Origin: an uncultured Anaerolineae bacterium
Lineage (GTDB): Bacteria; Chloroflexota; Anaerolineae; J036; Brachytrichaceae
DNA: 64,000 nucleotides
NCBI GenBank assembly: GCA_937959265.1
Contig: CALGMA010000003.1
Coordinates: forward strand, 1 to 64,000
Direction of reading: 5' to 3'
Part shown: positions 17,527-27,651 of the stretch, piece after piece
Layout of the letters: each line of letters opens with the position of its first letter
Position numbering within the stretch: position 1 is the first letter of the stretch
Position numbers and translations under genes: made by a program
Notes under the pieces: model-generated
Seen by the model: only the letters and a program-made list of their open reading frames with translations
The model's database searches: none
What the model was told of the DNA's origin: nothing

Positions 17527-17931
17527 ATGACAGAGACTCAACAGCAATACTACGAGGGTATCGGTCGTCGTAAAGAGGCTACCGCGCGCGCCCGCTTGTA
17601 TCCGCAGGGCAGCGGCAGCGTGTTGGTTAACGACAAACCCGTGAATGAGTACTTTGGGCGCGAGGTTGATCTAATCACCGTACATGCACCGCTCAAGCTG
17701 ACCGGCGCCGATGCGCGCTTCAACGTGAGCGTCAAAGTGACGGGCGGCGGCATCACCGGCCAGGCAGAAGCGACGCGCATGGCCATTGCGCGCGCCCTGC
17801 TGGAAGTGGATCCGGAATATCGCCTGATGTTGAAGATGGCTGGCTATCTCTCGCGTGATGCGCGCGAGAAGGAGCGCAAGAAACCCGGCCTCAAGCGCGC
17901 CCGCAAGGGACCAACCTACACCAAGCGCTAG
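17527..17931 (+). CDS. rpsI: 30S ribosomal protein S9
   Basis: 134 residues, with [19 protein letters not shown] at the N-terminus, [20 protein letters not shown] in the core and the strictly conserved C-terminal tail GPTYTKR whose last arginine reaches the P-site tRNA anticodon. Standard partner of rplM. Confidence 0.97.
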   Translation: MTETQQQYYEGIGRRKEATARARLYPQGSGSVLVNDKPVNEYFGREVDLITVHAPLKLTGADARFNVSVKVTGGGITGQAEATRMAIARALLEVDPEYRLMLKMAGYLSRDAREKERKKPGLKRARKGPTYTKR

Positions 17932-17963
17932 CAGCCTCATGGCAGCGCAGCAGGAGAAAAGCG

Positions 17964-18380
17964 ATGAATCTCGTCGAATCGCTCGAAAAGAGCTTACAAC
18001 CGAATCCGAAGATTCCGCCGCTTCAGCCCGGCGATCAAGTGCGCGTCCATCAGAAGATCATCGAGGGCGACCGCGAACGCATCCAGGTCTTCCAGGGCAC
18101 CGTCATTCGCCTGCGCAAAGGCGGCGCGAACGCCAGTTTTACCGTGCGCCGGATCGCCAGCAACAACATCGGCGTCGAGCGCACGTATCTGCTGAACTCG
18201 CCGCGCATAGACAAGGTGGAAGTGATGCGCCACGCCAAAGTGCGCCGCGCGCAGCTTTACTACTTCCGCAATTTGCGCGGCAAGTCCGCTCGCCTGAAGG
18301 AGCGCTTGCCGTCTTCGGCCGGCGTCAAGTCCAAGCGCGCAGCAGCGCCGGCCGAGTCCGGCGAAGCGAGCGAGGCATGA
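17964..18380 (+). CDS. rplS: 50S ribosomal protein L19
   Basis: 138 residues with the L19 core: [39 protein letters not shown] and [21 protein letters not shown]19 helps form the 30S-50S bridge. A Ser/Ala/Pro-rich tail of about 20 residues follows the core. The position is unusual: rplS normally follows trmD in the rpsP-rimM operon, but here it ends the rplM-rpsI group and is directly followed by a terminator. Confidence 0.96.
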   Translation: MNLVESLEKSLQPNPKIPPLQPGDQVRVHQKIIEGDRERIQVFQGTVIRLRKGGANASFTVRRIASNNIGVERTYLLNSPRIDKVEVMRHAKVRRAQLYYFRNLRGKSARLKERLPSSAGVKSKRAAAPAESGEASEA

Positions 18381-18386
18381 AGCTTG

Positions 18387-18419
18387 AACTCCCGAAGTCG
18401 TCGCTTCGGGAGTTTCTTT
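18387..18419 (+). terminator. Intrinsic terminator of the ribosomal-protein run
   Basis: Perfect 11-bp stem, AACTCCCGAAG (18387-18397) and CTTCGGGAGTT (18404-18414), a 6-base loop and a T-rich tail TCTTT. It lies 6 bases after the rplS stop and before the next gene. Confidence 0.9.
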
Positions 18420-18441
18420 CGTTGCCAGTGTGAAGGTTGCA

Positions 18442-19170
18442 ATGAATAGCCCGCGCATCCTCATCCCTACACCGATTCAAGACCCCGAGAAGCGCCGCTT
18501 TGCGCTGGGCAAGAACTACGTGAACAGCTTGGTCGCATGCGGGGCAATTCCGGTTCTGCTCCCTACAGTCGTTTCGCTCGAATCCTGGCGGGCGATGTAT
18601 GAATCGGCGGATGGCATATTGCTCTCCGGCGGTGGCGACGTGGACCCAGCGCGCTTTGGCGAGTTGCCGCACGAGAAGACTTACGGGGTCGACCCTGAAC
18701 GCGACGAGGTGGAGATGGCGCTGGCGCGCTGGGCATTGCAGGATGACAAACCCCTCTTCGCGATCTGTCGCGGCATTCAAGTCGTGAACGTCGCGCTGGG
18801 TGGCTCGCTGATTCAGGATCTGCCTTCGCAGCGGGGTGGCGACGTCCCACACGATGGAACGGCCAACGGCTTCGCTCGGCACCAGGTAGCGCACACGGTG
18901 CGTGTCGAGCCGGGGACGCACATTGCGCAGATCATCGGCCCAGGCGAGTTGGAAGTGAACAGCTTCCACCATCAGGCCCTTAAAAGGATCGCCGACGGGT
19001 TGGTCGTCACATCGCGCTCCCCCGATGGCGTCGTCGAGTCGGTTGAACTCCCTGGTAAGCGCTACTATATTGGCGTGCAGTGGCACCCCGAAGAGATGGC
19101 TGCCGACCGCGAAGACATGATGCGCCTGTTTTGCATCTTCGTCGAAGCCTGTGCACATCGTCGTGATTAG
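18442..19170 (+). CDS. Class I glutamine amidotransferase-like gamma-glutamyl hydrolase (PuuD family)
   Basis: 242 residues from ATG 18442; a GTG at 18430 is four codons upstream. It belongs to the peptidase C26 / PuuD group that hydrolyses gamma-glutamyl bonds, for example gamma-glutamyl-GABA in putrescine breakdown. The nucleophile cysteine is in AICRGIQVVNVALGG, and the histidine and glutamate are in VQWHPEE; SFHHQA is also typical. No other putrescine genes are nearby, so the true substrate is unknown. It starts just after the terminator and would need its own promoter. Confidence 0.85.
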   Translation: MNSPRILIPTPIQDPEKRRFALGKNYVNSLVACGAIPVLLPTVVSLESWRAMYESADGILLSGGGDVDPARFGELPHEKTYGVDPERDEVEMALARWALQDDKPLFAICRGIQVVNVALGGSLIQDLPSQRGGDVPHDGTANGFARHQVAHTVRVEPGTHIAQIIGPGELEVNSFHHQALKRIADGLVVTSRSPDGVVESVELPGKRYYIGVQWHPEEMAADREDMMRLFCIFVEACAHRRD

Positions 19171-19209
19171 AATACGCGTGCAATTCATTCGGGAGTCTGA
19201 GACTTGAAC

Positions 19210-20037
19210 ATGATGAGTTCGATTGCTTCGAAGTTGCGCGCGCTCGTGGCGACGATCGTCGCGATGCTCATCGGCGCGGATGTGGCGTTGGCGGCCTCGC
19301 CGGTCCAACTGGGCGGCGGCAGTGCTGTGTTCGATAACCTGATCTTTGTCGTGATCGGCGGTGTGTTGATGGCATTGCTGGCCAGTGTGGCTGGTGGCGT
19401 GGTCATTGCCGTATTAGCCAACAGCGTTAGCCGTTTCTTCCGTCGCAACCTGCCGACCGATGAGGAGATGGCTGAACTGCGCACCGAGCTGCGTGCAGTG
19501 GATCAACGCCGGCCGCGGCAGATCCGTTTCGAGATCGGCCCAAGCGCTGAGCCGTTCGTGTTTTCGGCGATCGGCTTCGTGGCCTGCCTGATTATCTTCA
19601 GCCTGGCATTGAGCGCCGTACCGCAACCGGTGCGTGGTGAGTCATTACCCCAGGGCGAAGAGGCCAAACCGGCGGAGTCCGCTGCGCTCCCCAAAGAAGG
19701 TGACTTCGGCAAGATCACTGATGGCCTACCTGTAGGCGACCCGGAGAGCGGTGCAAAGCTGTTCAACACAGCTGGCTGCGTCGGTTGCCACAGCCAAAAG
19801 AAGGGTGAGCGGTTGGTCGGCCCTTCTTTCTACAATTTGTGGAATACTGCCCAGACGCGCGTCCCGGACATGAGCGCGCGTGAGTATCTTTACCAGAGCA
19901 TCGTTGACCCGAACGCCTACATCGTCGAGGGCTACCAGGCCGGCTTGATGCAGCAGAACTACGCGGCAATCCTCAGCCCGCAGCAGATGGCCGATATCCT
20001 GGCCTGGATCGAAGTGCGACACAAGGACGAGCCGTAG
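19210..20037 (+). CDS. Membrane-anchored c-type cytochrome
   Basis: 275 residues from ATG 19210; TTG 19204 and ATG 19213 are alternatives. Three hydrophobic segments occur (about residues 10-28, 44-72 and 115-136), with a cytoplasmic-looking polar stretch between the second and third, then an extracytoplasmic linker and one cytochrome c domain. The haem motif is CVGCH near residue 190-194 and the likely axial methionine is in AGLMQQNY near 247. It should move electrons at the outer face of the membrane. No oxidase or bc-type genes adjoin, so its partners are unknown. Confidence 0.85.
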   Translation: MMSSIASKLRALVATIVAMLIGADVALAASPVQLGGGSAVFDNLIFVVIGGVLMALLASVAGGVVIAVLANSVSRFFRRNLPTDEEMAELRTELRAVDQRRPRQIRFEIGPSAEPFVFSAIGFVACLIIFSLALSAVPQPVRGESLPQGEEAKPAESAALPKEGDFGKITDGLPVGDPESGAKLFNTAGCVGCHSQKKGERLVGPSFYNLWNTAQTRVPDMSAREYLYQSIVDPNAYIVEGYQAGLMQQNYAAILSPQQMADILAWIEVRHKDEP

Positions 20038-20098
20038 CGCGCTTCCATCGTGCGCTCGATTAAAGGGGCATCCTGCCAGGACGCTCTTTTGCGTCTTG

Positions 20099-20596
20099 AT
20101 GAGTAAAGCCGAATTGATTTCGCGCATTGAGTCCGAGCGCCGCGTGCTGGAGGAGACCCTGGCGCGCATTCCGGCGGAAGACATGCTGGTGGAGGGCGTC
20201 GTCGGATGGTGGTCCGTCAAAGACACGCTGGCGCACATTGCAATGTGGTACTCGCGCGCGGTCACGCTGCTCTTTCAGGCCGAGCGCGGCGGCGCGTTGC
20301 AGTTGCCCCGGTCGAACGCGCCGGATTGGTCGGACATCAACGCGCGCGACTACGCATCGCAGAAAGATCGCCCGCTGGATCGCATCCAGGCCGATTTCCA
20401 CGGGGCGCATCAGCAGTTGATCAAACGGCTGAACGCTTGGGCGGACGAGGCGGCGTTGTTCGACCCGCGACGCTATCCGGCGCTGAAAGGGCGCGCGCTG
20501 GCGGATTACCTGTGGGATTACACCGGCGGCCATTCCGCCGAACATCGCGCTCAGATTGAATCGTGGCTCGCGGGCCGCTCTCGCGCCGCGCACTGA
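20099..20596 (+). CDS. ClbS/DfsB (DinB-like) four-helix bundle protein
   Basis: 165 residues from ATG 20099; a TTG at 20096 adds one codon. Matches the ClbS/DfsB group of DinB-like proteins: KAELISRIESERRVLEETLA at the N-terminus, then GWWSVKDTLAHIAMWY near residue 40, and a C-terminal TGGHSAEHRAQIESWL. ClbS protects against colibactin and other members are uncharacterised, so function here is open. The histidines in AHIAMW and GHSAEH could bind a metal as in other DinB-fold proteins. Confidence 0.75.
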   Translation: MSKAELISRIESERRVLEETLARIPAEDMLVEGVVGWWSVKDTLAHIAMWYSRAVTLLFQAERGGALQLPRSNAPDWSDINARDYASQKDRPLDRIQADFHGAHQQLIKRLNAWADEAALFDPRRYPALKGRALADYLWDYTGGHSAEHRAQIESWLAGRSRAAH

Positions 20597-20610
20597 CCAT
20601 CGCTCATCCG

Positions 20611-21522
20611 ATGTTGTTCTTCGACCTGACCGAGATCTACAGCCGCATCCGGCTGCGGGGCAGCACACGGCTCGACTTCCTGCATCGCATGTCCACTGGC
20701 GATGTGCGCGGCCTGAAGCCGGGCGAGGGCAAAACGACCGTGCTGACGACGCCGATCGGCCGTATGGTGGACTACCTCATGGTCCTGGCTTTCGACGATT
20801 CCATCCTGCTCATCGGCGGTGGCGGCAATCAGAACAAGGTGGTGCACTGGCTGCGCAAGTACGTCTTCTTCAATGACGACGTGCAGGTGAGTGACGAGAC
20901 GGGCGATACGCGCATGTTCGGCGTCGGCGCGGAGGGCGACCCGCGCTTCATCGAGAAGGTCATCCCCGACATCGGCCGGTTCGCGCTGCCGGAGTATGCA
21001 CATCGCGCAGTTGAATCGCCGCTGAGTGCCGATGGGCAGATTGTGGTGGCGCGCGCGCCGCAGGCCCTCGGCCTGAGCTTCTTTCTGATCGGCGCGGGGC
21101 TTGACCTGGCGTCGTCGCTTGCCGATGCGCCTCCTATCACGCCGGATTTCGACGCCTGGCGCATCCTGCATGGCTATCCGCGCTTCCCCAACGAGATCAA
21201 TGAAGACTACATCCCGCTTGAAGCCGGCTTATGGAACGCAGTGAGCTTCGACAAGGGATGTTACACCGGCCAGGAGATCATCGCCCGCATGGAGAGCCGA
21301 GGTCAAATTGCCAGGAAGTTGGTCGGACTGACTGGCGGCGCCGACTCGCTCTCGCCGGGCGAAGAGCTCCTCGCCGAGGGCGGCGAAGTCGTCGGCAAAG
21401 TCACCAGCGCGGCACGCGGCGCGGCGCTCGCATATGTCCGCAGCGCATTCGCCCAGGAGAACCTACGGCTGCGATCGCGGCAGGGGACGCTTCTCCATGT
21501 CGCAGGGATCGTGCGAATTTAA
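20611..21522 (+). CDS. ygfZ: YgfZ/GcvT-like folate-binding protein
   Basis: 303 residues from ATG 20611, 14 bases after the previous gene; a longer frame from 20563 would overlap that gene. YgfZ uses tetrahydrofolate and helps assemble or repair iron-sulfur enzymes such as MiaB. The hallmark KGCYTGQEIIARMESRG is near residue 212. The N-terminal half has the aminomethyltransferase-like fold signature RLDFLHRMSTGDVRGL. No glycine-cleavage genes adjoin, which favours YgfZ over GcvT. Confidence 0.88.
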   Translation: MLFFDLTEIYSRIRLRGSTRLDFLHRMSTGDVRGLKPGEGKTTVLTTPIGRMVDYLMVLAFDDSILLIGGGGNQNKVVHWLRKYVFFNDDVQVSDETGDTRMFGVGAEGDPRFIEKVIPDIGRFALPEYAHRAVESPLSADGQIVVARAPQALGLSFFLIGAGLDLASSLADAPPITPDFDAWRILHGYPRFPNEINEDYIPLEAGLWNAVSFDKGCYTGQEIIARMESRGQIARKLVGLTGGADSLSPGEELLAEGGEVVGKVTSAARGAALAYVRSAFAQENLRLRSRQGTLLHVAGIVRI

Positions 21523-21582
21523 GGTAAAATACTACGCTTTGATCGGAAGGTCAGTACGCCTTTCGGGTTCATTCTGGGGATC

Positions 21583-22920
21583 ATGTTCGAATCGCTAAGC
21601 GACAAGCTGCAAGCTATCTTCGACCGCCTCGGCAAGCGCGGCATCCTGACCGAGCAGGATGTGGATGCTGCGCTGCGCGAGGTGCGTGTTGCCTTGCTCG
21701 AAGCCGACGTGAACTTCAGAGTCGCCAAGGAATTCCTCGTGCGCGTGCGGGAACGCGCGATCGGCGCAGAGGTGCACAAGAGCTTGACCCCCGGCCAAGC
21801 CGTGGTGAAGATCGTGCACGAGGAGCTGTTGAAGACACTCGGTGAGGGCGGTAAGCTTGACCTGGGCGGCCCGCCACCGCGGGTGATCATGCTGGTCGGC
21901 CTACAAGGCTCTGGCAAGACCACGACGGCAGCCAAGTTGGCGCTGCGCCTGCGCAGCGACGGCCGCAAGCCGCTGCTGGTCGCCGCCGACACCTACCGAC
22001 CGGCGGCTATCACGCAACTGGAGACACTGGGCAAGCAGATCAACATTCCCGTCTTCTCGGAGGGCGACAAAACGCCTCCACCACAGATCGCGCAGCACGC
22101 CATCCAAAAAGCCATCCAGGGCGCGCTCGATGTCATCGTCATAGACACCGCCGGCCGCTTGCAAATTGACGAGGCGATGATGCGCGAGGTGGAAGAGATC
22201 AAAGCGCGTGTCAAGCCGGCCGAGGTGTTGCTCGTCGCCGACGCCATGACCGGCCAGGAGGCCGTCAACATCGCCGATGCGTTTAATAAGCGCGTCGGGC
22301 TGACCGGCCTGATCCTGACCAAGATAGACGGTGACGCGCGCGGCGGCGCGGCCATCTCTATGCGCGCCGTTACCGGCGTGCCGATCAAATTCCTCAGCAC
22401 CGGCGAGAAGCCCGACGCATTTGAGGTCTTCCATCCCGACCGGCTGGCCTCGCGCATCCTGGGCATGGGTGATGTGCTTACGCTGATCGAGAAAGCGCAG
22501 CAGCAGTTCGACGAACAGGAAGCGGCGAAAGCTGCCGAGAAGATGCTCTCGGCCAGCTTCGACCTGGAAGACTTCCTGTCGCAGATGCGACAGATCAAGC
22601 GCATGGGCCCGCTCAATGACCTGCTCGCATTGATCCCCGGCATGAAAGATTTGACCAGGCAGATTTCGCCGGAGATGACCGAGCGACAGTTCAAGCGCGT
22701 GGAAGCGATGATCAGCTCGATGACGCGTGAGGAGCGTCGCAACCCGAACATCCTGAATGCTTCGCGCAAGCGCCGCGTCGCTAGAGGCAGCGGCACAAGT
22801 GTGCAGGAGCTGAATCAACTGCTTTCGCAGTTCCGTGAAGCGCAACGTATGATGAAGCAATTGGCGAACAACCCGCGCTTGCGCATGATGAGCGGGTTGA
22901 TGGGCGCCAGAAGGAGATAA
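21583..22920 (+). CDS. ffh: Signal recognition particle protein Ffh
   Basis: 445 residues: N domain (1-90), GTPase G domain with GLQGSGKTTTAAKLA near residue 106, DTYRPAAITQL, DTAGR and TKIDGDARGGAA, then the methionine-rich M domain from about 325 with SQMRQIKRMGPL and the C-terminal block MMKQLANN. Ffh binds 4.5S/6S RNA and signal sequences and delivers ribosomes to FtsY and SecY. It is immediately followed by rpsP, a usual order (ffh-rpsP-khpA-rimM). Confidence 0.97.
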   Translation: MFESLSDKLQAIFDRLGKRGILTEQDVDAALREVRVALLEADVNFRVAKEFLVRVRERAIGAEVHKSLTPGQAVVKIVHEELLKTLGEGGKLDLGGPPPRVIMLVGLQGSGKTTTAAKLALRLRSDGRKPLLVAADTYRPAAITQLETLGKQINIPVFSEGDKTPPPQIAQHAIQKAIQGALDVIVIDTAGRLQIDEAMMREVEEIKARVKPAEVLLVADAMTGQEAVNIADAFNKRVGLTGLILTKIDGDARGGAAISMRAVTGVPIKFLSTGEKPDAFEVFHPDRLASRILGMGDVLTLIEKAQQQFDEQEAAKAAEKMLSASFDLEDFLSQMRQIKRMGPLNDLLALIPGMKDLTRQISPEMTERQFKRVEAMISSMTREERRNPNILNASRKRRVARGSGTSVQELNQLLSQFREAQRMMKQLANNPRLRMMSGLMGARRR

Positions 22921-22933
22921 CCAAGGAGATACG

Positions 22934-23338
22934 ATGGTTCGAATTCGACTACGCCGTATGGGTTCAAAGAAGCAGCCGACCTATCGCATCGTGGTGTGCG
23001 ATAAGGAAGTGCCGCGCGATGGTGCGTTCATCGAGGTCATCGGCACCTACAATCCGCGCACCGAGCCGGAGACAGTGCTGGTGCAGGAGGACCGCGCCCT
23101 ATATTGGATGAAGGTGGGCGCGCAGCCCAGCGAGGCGGTCCAGCAACTCTTCCGAAAGACGGGCACCACCGCGCGCTTCGAGCGGCTGAAGAAGGGCGAA
23201 TCGCCCGAAGTATTGCTGGCCGAAGCGGCTGCGCAGGTCGCGGCTGCGCCGGCGATCAGCCCCAAGACGCGCATCGGCCGCAAGCCTGCCCCCAAGCCGA
23301 AGAAGGCCGAGCCGACGGCCGAAGCCGCTGCCAAGTGA
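22934..23338 (+). CDS. rpsP: 30S ribosomal protein S16
   Basis: 134 residues. The first 80 are standard S16 (MVRIRLRRMGSKKQPTYRIV, and a conserved end ALYWMKVGAQPSEAV). The remaining C-terminal 45 or so residues form a low-complexity tail rich in Ala, Lys and Pro (PAISPKTRIGRKPAPKPKKA), present in some Chloroflexota-type S16 proteins but not in E. coli (82 residues). It starts 13 bases after ffh with AAGGAGAT. Confidence 0.96.
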   Translation: MVRIRLRRMGSKKQPTYRIVVCDKEVPRDGAFIEVIGTYNPRTEPETVLVQEDRALYWMKVGAQPSEAVQQLFRKTGTTARFERLKKGESPEVLLAEAAAQVAAAPAISPKTRIGRKPAPKPKKAEPTAEAAAK

Positions 23339-23356
23339 GCCGGCATGCGATGAGCG

Positions 23357-23587
23357 ATGAAAGAGCTGGTCGAATACGTTGCCCAAGGCCTGGTGGACCA
23401 TCCTGACCAGGTGAAAGTGACCGAGTCGGTTGACCGTGATACGGTCTTCCTCGAGTTGCAAGTGGCGCCCGGCGAGGTAGGGCGCGTAATCGGACGCGAA
23501 GGCAAACTGGCTAATGCCGTACGCACGCTGCTGCGTATCTCTGCTGCCCGGTCGCGCAAGCGCGTGGTGCTGGACATCCGGGATTGA
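23357..23587 (+). CDS. khpA: KH-domain RNA-binding protein KhpA
   Basis: 76 residues: MKELVEYVAQGLVDHPDQVK followed by a KH domain with the GxxG loop VIGREGKLANAVRTLL. KhpA (YlqC) pairs with KhpB in Gram-positive bacteria and affects cell length and RNA binding. It is commonly found between rpsP and rimM as here. An ATG at 23357 is preceded by GATGAGC purines. Confidence 0.93.
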   Translation: MKELVEYVAQGLVDHPDQVKVTESVDRDTVFLELQVAPGEVGRVIGREGKLANAVRTLLRISAARSRKRVVLDIRD

Positions 23588-23620
23588 GGCTCAGCGCAGT
23601 AGAATGCGCTCCTTCTTATC

Positions 23621-24130
23621 GTGGCGGAGTCGCGGCGTAAGTTTCTCGTCGTCGGCAAAGTATCTCGCCCGCATGGCATCGCGGGCGAGATCAAGGTGCA
23701 GTTAGCGCCGGCGTATGAAGGCGTCCTTGATGGGATCAAGCGCGTTTACCTCAACGATGCCGGACATCCATACCGCATACTATCGCATCGTGCACATCAG
23801 GGCGGCGTGCTGCTCAAGCTGGAGCGCGTCGCCACACGCGACGCTGCTGAGGCGCTGCGCGGCGCGCGTGTGCTCATTTATACAGGCGACTTGCCGGCGT
23901 TGCCGTCCGGCGAATATTACGCCCACCAACTGATCGGGCTACGCGTGGTGCACGAATCGGGCGAGTTGCTGGGTACGCTGAGCGAAGTACTGCGCACGGG
24001 CAGCAGCGATGTCTACGTTGTGAAGGCGGCTGCCGGGGAGTTGCTCTTGCCGGCCATCGAAAGCGTGATCCGTGCAATAGACCTCGATGCCGGAACGATG
24101 ACGGTGACTGTGCCCGAGGGGTTGACCTGA
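23621..24130 (+). CDS. rimM: 16S rRNA processing protein RimM
   Basis: 169 residues from GTG 23621. RimM helps mature the 30S head by binding S19. The N-terminal RimM domain (FLVVGKVSRPHGIAGEIKVQ, near 8-27) and the C-terminal PRC-barrel region (GEYYAHQLIGLRVV, then LLLPAIESVIRAIDLD) are both recognisable. trmD does not follow; a tRNA on the opposite strand does. Confidence 0.95.
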   Translation: MAESRRKFLVVGKVSRPHGIAGEIKVQLAPAYEGVLDGIKRVYLNDAGHPYRILSHRAHQGGVLLKLERVATRDAAEALRGARVLIYTGDLPALPSGEYYAHQLIGLRVVHESGELLGTLSEVLRTGSSDVYVVKAAAGELLLPAIESVIRAIDLDAGTMTVTVPEGLT

Positions 24131-24204
24131 TGGGCGGTGAGGGACTCGAACCCCCGACCTTCTGTGTGTAAGACAGACGCTCTAACCAACTGAGCTAACC
24201 GCCC
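24131..24204 (-). tRNA. tRNA-Val (anticodon TAC)
   Basis: 74 bases on the minus strand. The 7-bp acceptor stem GGGCGGT/ACCGCCC, the D-arm GCTC...GAGC, the anticodon stem TCTGT/ACAGA around loop CTTACAC (anticodon TAC) and the T-arm with GGTTCGAGTCC all fold properly. Discriminator A at 24131; CCA is not encoded. It lies head to tail against rimM on the other strand. A TACAAT-like -10 box lies within the 20 bases upstream, but no clear -35. Confidence 0.95.
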
Positions 24205-24376
24205 GGCGCAGAACAATTGTATCATCTGTGTCATTCGGCCGGAGCCGACGACTGTCGTTGGCACCTCGCCGAGTTGCCTCGACTGAAAGCGTGTCCCTCA
24301 TCGGCGCGCGGGGTGAACGGCGCGTTGCGCTTCGAACTCACCCAACGCTCAATTTCGGCCGCTATGATTCCCTCCG

Positions 24377-25089
<713 letters not shown>

Positions 25090-25111
<22 letters not shown>

Positions 25112-26784
25112 CTGAACGGCGCTTTGATGAGGGCCGTCGTGCCATGCGCGGTGCGCCTCAGGGTGAAGGTGCCGCGCAAGTCTTCCTGCACCAGCATGTT
25201 GACGATGTTCAACCCCAGGCTGGGTACATCCGTGCCGCCGGCAGCCTTGCCCAAGCCGTTGTCGCGCACTTCTACTTCGAGCGTGCCGCCGCAGTCAATG
25301 AGGCTGATGGTGATCTCGCCCTGGTCCCGGCCGACGAAGGCGTGTTCCATGGCATTCTGCACCAGCTCGTTCACGCAAAGCGCCAACGCTGTGGCGGCGC
25401 GCGAACTCATGCGCAGCGAGTCGCCGATCACGTGAATGGCGAGCTGGAGGTCAGGACGGGTCATGTTCGCCTGCGTCAAGCCAACCACACGCGTGATCAC
25501 GTCTTTCACGTCTACCAGCCGGAAGCCTTCTTGCGCCAGCGCGTCGTGCACGGCGGCGATGCTCATGATGCGGTTGATGCTTTCGTGCAGCACTTCCTTG
25601 GCGGTGAGCTTGTCGCTGGCGTCGTGCAGTTGCATCTGGAGCAACATCACCACATTCTGCAGGTTGTTCTTCACGCGGTGGTTCATCTCTTTGACGATGG
25701 CGGCGTTGCCGATGAGATGCGCGTTTTCGATGGCCAGCGCGATCTGGTTGGCCAGCGTGGTGCACAGCTCGACCTGCGCCTCGGCGAACTCACCGGCCTC
25801 CTCGGTCCACATATTGAGCAGGCCAATCGTGCGGTCGCGCACTTGCATCGGCACGCACATCAGCCCGCTGAGTTGGGCCTGAGCTGCCCAGGCGGCGTGC
25901 GCCGGTTGTAACTCGCAACACGCCTCGTTCACCAACACCGGTTCGCTCAATCGTTCGATGTTCAGGAGCGGCAGATCGTCCAGTCGCCAGGGTGGTTCGG
26001 GCGGAATGTTCGGCTTGCGGTCGTAAATCGCCCGCGGCATGAAAGCATGGACCGCCTCGTCCAGCAGCAAGACCGAGCAATGCCGAGCGTTCACCGCGCG
26101 CGCACCCATCTCGGCTACCACGCGCAGTGTCTCGTCCAGATATAACGGGGAGATGGCGGCGCGGCTGACTTCGGCGACAGTTTGCATCTCGCGCACTTTG
26201 CGTTCGCTCTCCTCTTGCAGAATGGCGCGCTCGAGGATGCCGGCGACAACTTCGCCGATGAGCGAAACGAACTCGATCTCGCCCGACGTCCAGGTGTGCC
26301 GCCGGTGCGTCTGCACGTTCATCGCGCCAACGACGCGATCCTGGCTGATCAACGGCACGGCCATCAACGATTTGAACGATCGCTCGCGTGTATTGGGCAC
26401 TTCGTGAAAGCGCGGATCGCGCTGTGCGTCGCGCACGGCGACCAACTGGCGATGCTGCGCAGCCCAGCCGGTCAGCCCCTCGCCCATGCGGAGATAGCCG
26501 TGGTCTACAGCCTGGAGAAATAGGCCGGTCGTTGCCTTCAAGATCAGCCGCTGCGACGACTGGTCCAGCAGGTAGATCGAAGTCGAGTCCACGCCCATCA
26601 CGCGCGTTGTCGTCTGTGTGATGCCGTTCAGGATGGATCGTAGGTCGGACGAAGCGTTGATCGAGAGCAAAATTTCGCGGATGGCGGTTAGCTCTTTCTT
26701 TTTGCGCTGCAATTCGGCGCGCATGATCGCAGCGCCGTTCGATGCGGCTTTGGTTCTGGGTGTCGCTCCCTTCACTACAGGCAT
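25090..26784 (-). CDS. GAF-GAF sensor histidine kinase, HisKA_2 type
   Basis: 564 residues. Domain order: coiled coil (20-45), GAF 1 (about 45-190, ending AGILERAI), GAF 2 (about 215-355), a HisKA_2 domain with the phospho-accepting histidine at 369 in [12 protein letters not shown], and HATPase with N-box [12 protein letters not shown] near 471-482, DNGLG near 508 and GLNIVN near 524. There is no transmembrane segment, so it senses a cytoplasmic small-molecule or redox signal. No response regulator is next to it. Convergent with the ABC ATPase, overlapping by 22 bases. Confidence 0.92.
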
Positions 26785-26832
26785 GGCCCGATTCTAAGGC
26801 AGCCGTGCGCCGTGACGCATGAGTCGCAAGGC

Positions 26833-27651
26833 TCAGCCGCGCCGGAAGACGCGCGTCGCCGAAATGATCAGGATGATGCCCAGTCCGATCTTCAAGAGCG
26901 ACGCCGGCGCGATGCCCACCAACAGGCCGCCGATGAGCGCACCGATCACCGACCCAATCCCCATCGGTGCCACTGTGTGCACAAGTGGCGCGCGGTCGGC
27001 AAATGTGCCGCGATGCGCGTAGCGGATCAACCCGACGATGACGGTGGGGATGCCAATGAGCAAGCTACACGTGCCGGCGGTCTTGATGTCTGCGCCGAAG
27101 GCAAATACGAACGTCGGGATGATCAATTCGCCTCCGGCTACGCCCAGCAGGCTGCTGACCAGGCCGACGCCCAGGCCGAACAACAGGCCTGCCACGACGC
27201 GCATGAGGGCGACATCGGGAATCAGCGCCGGAATCCACTCGGGCAGAAACCCTTCCACGATTAGCGCCAGGCCGATGCCAATCAGCAGCATCAAGATGAT
27301 GCGCTCGAACTGTTGCCTGGACAGCCGACCGGCCAGCGTCGCGCCGATGAAGGCGGCGACCATCGCGCCGCCGATCATCGTCGCGATCGGCCCGGCATGC
27401 GGCGTCACTGTGTGTAGCGACAGTGTGCGGCTGCGGATCGCCAGCGCGGTGAGCAGCGTGATCAAGCTGATGGCCAGGTTGAGTGGCGCGGCTTGTTTGG
27501 CGGAATACTTTAACGGGCCGGCCAGCACCGGCAGGCGGAACTCCGCGCCGCCCAGTCCGATCAGCCCGCCCAGCATGGCGATCGGAATGGCAGTTAGGAG
27601 GGCGAGGCGCGTATGGCGCGCGCGTGCCGTGGCGATTGTGGAGGATGTCAT
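26833..27651 (-). CDS. TauE/SafE family anion permease
   Basis: 272 residues with about eight hydrophobic helices in two repeats; glycine-rich motifs MLGGLIGLGGAEFRLPVL near residue 26 and LVSSLLGVAGGELIIP near 160 are the family signature. TauE/SafE proteins export sulfite, sulfonates or other organosulfur anions. It overlaps modB by 4 bases (27648-27651) and is therefore the last gene of the padR-modA-modB operon, suggesting an oxyanion-related job. Confidence 0.88.
   Translation of the reverse strand: MTSSTIATARARHTRLALLTAIPIAMLGGLIGLGGAEFRLPVLAGPLKYSAKQAAPLNLAISLITLLTALAIRSRTLSLHTVTPHAGPIATMIGGAMVAAFIGATLAGRLSRQQFERIILMLLIGIGLALIVEGFLPEWIPALIPDVALMRVVAGLLFGLGVGLVSSLLGVAGGELIIPTFVFAFGADIKTAGTCSLLIGIPTVIVGLIRYAHRGTFADRAPLVHTVAPMGIGSVIGALIGGLLVGIAPASLLKIGLGIILIISATRVFRRG

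Noticed and set aside
21901..22860. Long minus-strand open frame inside ffh
   Set aside because: Antisense shadow; ffh is unmistakable.
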